Below, one piece after another: positions 59,236-64,000 of a DNA stretch of 64,000 bases. The notes under the pieces were generated by a model. That model saw only the letters and a list, made by a program, of their open reading frames with translations. It was not told the origin of the DNA and searched no databases. Made by a program: the position numbers and the translations under genes. Positions within the stretch are counted from its first letter, which is position 1. The number at the start of each line of letters is the position of its first letter. The stretch comes from Smittia aterrima (Eukaryota > Arthropoda > Insecta > Diptera > Chironomidae), in contig CP093831.1 in the NCBI GenBank assembly GCA_033063855.1, positions 25,420,001-25,484,000 of the forward strand, read 5' to 3'.

Positions 59236-60276
59236 ATGTCAGAACGAATCGAAGAGAATGTCGGAAACGCGCAGGTCTTCGACGAGTTCAAGAAGAAGAT
59301 TCAAGAAGCGAAATTTTCAACAGAGATGGGTAAACATTGGATTTCGCTGTATGAGTCATCATTGAATTTATCGAAAAACTTTTGACTTGCAGATAAAATT
59401 CTTCTCGAGCGTTATCTTAAAGTCAGTGATAACAAAGTCGACGACGCGTTCGCGTTGCTCAAACACGGCTTAGAACTTCGACAGAATTATCCATACCTCT
59501 TCGTAAATCGTGATTTAGCCTCGAAAGATGTTCAAACAGCGTGCACGACCTTGTAAGTAGATTGGCGCTGTAAGACGTTTTCTTTGAAACTTGAAATATT
59601 CGTTTTTTCTTTTCTCTTCTCTTCATCTCGATATCAGCCAATTCTGTCCATTGAAGAAACTAACAAAAGAAAATTACAAGATCACAATAATCCGCTTCCA
59701 CAAATGTGATTCAAGCGTTTACGACAGTGTTGATGTGATCAAGACTGCTCTGATGATGTTCGATGCGAACTATACGACTTACGACAACGGTGGTGGCCTT
59801 GTCGAGGGTGAAATCTTCGTACTCGACGTTGTTGGATTCTCATTCAAGCAATTTCTCGATCTTTCTAAGAACGTGAAGACTCTCTTGGCCTATACGAAAT
59901 TTCTTCAAGAGGCTGCTCCTGTTCGGCTGATCAGCAACCACATCACAAACACATCAGCAATCCTCGACGGAGTCATGGGACTGATTAAACCAATTTTGAG
60001 CAAGGAAATCAGTGAAGTTGTCCATTTCCATAAATACGGCGGCGATTCAATGCTTAACTTCTTCGATAAAGATGTGCTTCCAATCGATTACGGCGGCACA
60101 AATGGAACAATTGATGAACATTACAAGGAATGGCTGAAGGAGTTTGAAACAAAAAGGTTTGTAGCACTTAATGAATTATCCTCGAAGTTTGTTACCTGAT
60201 TTTTTTGTTTCCTTTCCGCAGAGATTACTTGCTCAACGATAGCTACTGGAAAATTTCTTCAGACGACGACTCTTAA
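59236..60276 (+). CDS. CRAL-TRIO domain lipid-binding protein (alpha-tocopherol transfer protein-like)
   Basis: Exons 59236-59329, 59393-59552, 59638-60156 and 60222-60276, predicted 275 aa; the frame closes at each junction. The N-terminal part has the CRAL-TRIO-N pattern (LLERYLKVSDNKVDDAFALL, then LRQNYPYLF). The central SEC14-like lipid pocket includes EGEIFVLDVVGFSFKQFLDL, then PVRLISNHITNTSAILDGVM, KPILSKEISEVVHFH and LPIDYGGTNGTIDEH. The last matches the LP.eyGG.g motif typical of this family. The length fits insect members (about 290 aa). It likely carries a small hydrophobic ligand such as a retinoid or tocopherol in the cytosol. There is no signal peptide. It is unrelated to the neighbouring arrays. 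Confidence 0.92.
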
Positions 60277-60519
60277 TTAACTTTAAGTTTCTTTTCTCCT
60301 CGAACTCGAAAACGTCAATGTGAAAAATTCTAATAAACTCGTAAGATCGTTAAGCTCAGGTAGCAATGACCTAATGAAATCAGCGTCTAGCTAATTAAAG
60401 ATGTTATAAGCTTGAGAAATTCCTCAAGTGAATCCCAAAAGAAATTTTTTGTTATTTCCTTCTTTTGCAACTGTTTTGGCTTTTGAGTGTTTCACTTCAA
60501 CAGGAGAATTGCATCAGAC

Positions 60520-61296
60520 ATGTTCAAGTTTTCAATTTATTTCGTGATTTTCATCTCCCACATCAACAACTCGATTTGTAGTCGCGAGAAACGATTTTTA
60601 ATCTTTCCACGGGGAAATCCAACTCGACATCAGGTGAGAGAGCGTTCTACTTTGTGAGATTGTGAATTAAATCAAAACGCTTAGTTCATCGCTGGGATTG
60701 GTGTTCCTCTTGATCTCGAGCCGGAGTCATTGACAAGTGGATACGTGTTCAAAGCTCAATATTTCCTTCCATACAACGAAAGTCAACTCCATCCGACGAG
60801 ACTTCGACTCGAGCGAAACTCTGACGACGAACACATGAAGGTCGATAAATACGGTCAAGCTTATGAAACTTATGATGTCGAGGCAGAGGTTAAAAGTGTT
60901 TTACCACTAGCAGAACAAAACGAGAATGATGATGATGCGAGATGGGCAATCTATCAAACTCTTGAGAAGGTTCTTCGCTCGAAAAACATAGATGGCAAGC
61001 AATGTATGCTCCGAGCCATCTGCGAAGCGTCTCAATTGCCATTCTCTCACGAAAGTGGACTATTGGGAGAGCTTTTCCACATCTTATTCATGTAAGTTCC
61101 TTCCCATCTCCACATTTGCAGTCATTTTGTTAACAAGATAGATTCGCCTTACAGCCCATCAACAACAACCCTTCGCAATGGATTGAAGAATGATTACATT
61201 TTCGCCGAAGAGCTCGGTTTGAGTGATGAAAATTGCGAAAAGGTCTTCCGTCAATGCACTTACTCGTTAATGAACATTTTCAGTCGGATCCACTGA
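60520..61296 (+). CDS. DM4/12 family secreted protein
   Basis: Exons 60520-60633, 60685-61091 and 61155-61296, predicted 220 aa. A signal peptide (MFKFSIYFVIFISHINNSIC) is followed by SREKRFLIFPRGNPTRHQFI, where insect DM4/12 proteins have their RR(K/R)R-L-x-FP start, and IAGIGVPLDLEPES. The C-terminal DM4/12 domain has the cysteine pattern GKQCMLRAICEA, then GLLGELFHIL, PSTT, YIFAEELGL, ENCEKVFRQC and SLMNIFSRIH. The family is insect-specific and of unknown function. The gene starts about 240 bases after the CRAL-TRIO stop codon on the same strand. Confidence 0.92.
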
Positions 61297-64000
61297 CGAG
61301 AGGTTGCGTAATTGGATTGCAATAAAAAGTGATTTTAGACATCGGCTAATGCATTCGTTGTAATGAAATTAAAATGCATATTAAAGGCATACGAGATGTT
61401 AATGGCATTCCAGCTTAAAAGCGATGAATATTTATTGCATTTTTCAGAGTGAGAGACGAACTTTGTGCATTCACCTTGCAACCCTTCTATTAGCTGTAGA
61501 TAACTTCAATTGCGAATTAATTTAATTGCACCGTTAATTGCCCATCAAGATAATTCTTTTATTAACACATCGTTTATTCGAGTAAAAAATTAATTAACTG
61601 CGAAATTTAATTCAGAGCATGGAGAGTTCACTTTTTTAAATCCATCCGATGAACGTCGACGAGCATGTGCAAATATTTAGAGATGGAAATCTTCACCATG
61701 GCGAGAGAGATGAGCGACGACCCTCATCGAGTAATAATTTGATTTCATTTCGACTTAATAAAATATTTCTGAGATTTTTTTTTTGTTTTCGGGGGAGGAA
61801 GCGAGAGTGAACACATATTCAATCATTTATACTTTTTCTCGCATGATTGAGTTTCATGATTCGAGGAAGATGATAGGGAGCGTCTGACCGAGCAAGGAAC
61901 CAAGGAAAAAATGTAAAATCCTAACGACAAACAAACAATAATTGGGTTCAACATTTTTGGTGGATCAAAGTCAATTTCTGAGCAAAAAAAATTTGCCAAA
62001 GGTATCGACGACGTAAAGTAAACAGAAACCCAATGCAATTAAATTTAATTCTGACTCAGGCTGCTGGTTGTTATCTGCAATCGATCAACCAAACGCGTGG
62101 ACTCAAATTTCTCAATTTAAAAATTGCACAAGCAAACTTTTTTTTTTAATAAATCTCGAAACGTTGGTCAAAGTCAAAGTTTGATGAGAGTCTGACAGGT
62201 CCCGTAATTGATTGGGAACGAGAATAAAAAGTTTCCCCGTCGTCGTCGTTGCCGGAAAAGTAAAACCAATAAAAAGAGTTTAAAGAAAGAGTTTGCACAT
62301 GAATGGAATCTGTTTGCCACCTCAGGGCGAAGGAAGGGTTGTTAAATGTGTTTTCATGGTGACACAAAGAGCGACAGCGACAGTTTTCCGAGTACCGACG
62401 ACAAAATACCCAATCAACGATAAAAGGATAAAAAAAAAATTCGATGAAAAGGCTTTAAATGTACTTTTTTTAATGCGGTCAAAATTGGTTAAATCACATA
62501 AAACCACACAATCGTGAAATTCAATTTCGAATGTGATTCCAACATAACAGAGAAGTCAGATCAAGATAACTCAACAGCCGATGAACGGAAAAATGCTGAA
62601 AATAAAATATTTTACGAATTATTCAAATCTGTCATGATTTTCATATCCACGATTAGCAATAAAATCATTTTAAGCCCTTTCAGAGTAATTCGCAAGTAAC
62701 GTTAAGCAACGATCGATCGCCACAAGTGTTTCATTCAAATGACGAAACTTTTTATCACTTCCTGACAATAAAAATTGGAATGAAAATGAATTCTAGTTGT
62801 CAGTGTCGGTCGGGCGATAACTTGGTGTTGACAATGAGTAAAAAACTATTTAAAAATAAATAATTGTCAGTGATTACGGCTGTGAAATATTAGCTGAGTT
62901 TGTGTCATAAATTATCGTCGCCTCGGATAACTTTAATTTAGTTTAAATCTCAGAGAGAGCTATCTCTCTGTTGATGATGTTAATTTCTCAAAATTTACTA
63001 ATGATGTTGTTGAAGTTGAATTGTCTTGAAGGGAACTCGAATGTTCGCCACGCCACTCAATAATTAATTAACTGTTTGATGAGCCTCGACGTGAAATATG
63101 TGTCGTGAAGTTAAACTATTTCCTTGCGCTTGACAACTCTAAATGTGGTAAATGAAATTAACTGATGCGAGTTGTCACTAAAAGGAATTTTAAAGAGAAA
63201 AGTGTGCACATCTCGGTTAAAGTGACTGGAGGCGGTTGTCGCGAGACAAAAACTAATTTAATCATCGGAGTAAGAAATAGTTTTCCATTAATCAACCCTA
63301 ACACACAAAACTTTAAGTTTCCGCCCTTTCTGTCGATGAGATCCATCGCGATAACACTTTAAAAGGTCAGAAAGTCTTTCTCTCTTCGAAAACAAAATTT
63401 ATTCACGAGCACGGAATTGAAATTGAATTTATTCATCTTCAGATTTCACCATAAATCATCTTCGCTCGGATTGAATCGGCGTTTGCATGTCGGTGAGCAA
63501 TCATGAGAACTTGACAACACGAGAAGAATGATTGAGATGTATTTAATAATGCCTCCCTCCCTCGTCTCGAGTTTTTATGTTTTTTCGAATGGATCTCTCT
63601 CTTTTTTTAACACGACAAATTTACATAACGATTTTCCAAGGAAAAAAAGTGATTTTCTGGGGGCGTAAGGAACATTTGATCGTTAGATTCCTTTCCCATT
63701 TGTTCGACATCGTTCAAATGTCAACCAGCCCCGAAGCAGCCGAGATCATTTTCATATCATTATGCAGCTCTCGCTCGACTCAAAAGTAGAATCACATCAC
63801 ATGTCAGAAGTGGAAAGAAGATAAATGTCTCTCGACTTTCGTTCGAATTAATTGACATGCCATCAAATCACGCATTGTACGCTAAAAACTGGAAATGTAT
63901 CGAATTTCCTAACGTCATATTTGTCATCGATAGCAGCTCGACTTTATGGTTATTCGTTAGTCGGAGAAGACGAACGCAATTTTTCATTCCTTTCACTCGA
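61297..64000. other. Gene-free end of the window
   Basis: I see no gene, RNA gene or repeat family here. Several short open frames exist on both strands, but none has a recognisable domain or supporting splice signals. Confidence 0.5.

Noticed and set aside
1..64000. CRISPR arrays, operons, Shine-Dalgarno sites or prophage
   Set aside because: Spliced genes, insect protein families and polymerase III tRNA promoters show this is eukaryotic nuclear DNA; no direct-repeat/spacer pattern was seen.

Overview
The window is a stretch of an insect nuclear genome, most likely a nematoceran fly (midge-like Diptera; order-level inference only). Evidence: AT-rich spacers, GT-AG introns of about 50-65 nt, pickpocket-type DEG/ENaC channels, divergent ionotropic receptors (IRs), a DM4/12 protein, an intron-bearing tRNA-Tyr and arthropod TCAGT initiators. 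It is dominated by local gene-family expansions.

1-13.0 kb and 17.0-18.8 kb: seven acyl-CoA synthetase / 4-coumarate-CoA-ligase-like (luciferase-like) genes, all on the + strand with the same three-exon structure; the first is cut by the window edge. Genes 1+2 and 3+4 are a duplicated two-gene block. Spacer 2-3 holds a ~376-bp insertion with Helitron-like ends and a minisatellite core. 13.2-16.6 kb and 19.0-22.4 kb: two intact ten-exon genes that each encode two complete DEG/ENaC channel domains in one reading frame. The order ligase-channel-ligase-channel-ligase relic (22.5 kb) shows that a channel+ligase module was duplicated and the last ligase mostly deleted.

22.7-28.4 kb: gene-poor, with one tRNA-Tyr(GUA). 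28.4-45.9 kb: six forward IR genes (two exons, 610-632 aa), sharing a fixed initiator-to-ATG distance and an inverted repeat over the start codon. Some spacers carry tRNA-derived repeats. 46.3-54.8 kb: a convergent minus-strand array of three longer IRs (three exons) and two relics. Two of the three full-length copies have the same in-frame TGA at codon 56 but are otherwise open over 600 codons. Each minus-strand unit carries a tRNA-Ile-like gene; only the outermost (55.03 kb) looks fully normal.

55.1-64 kb: a possible tiny spliced gene, a CRAL-TRIO lipid-transfer-type gene, a DM4/12 gene, and long gene-free spacers.

Working together: the IRs and DEG/ENaC channels are probably chemosensory/mechanosensory membrane proteins and the ligases acyl-activating enzymes. 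Their neighbourhood reflects repeated local duplication; no shared pathway can be proved from sequence. Exon boundaries were worked out by hand from splice consensus, reading-frame closure and agreement between paralogues; no database search was possible.
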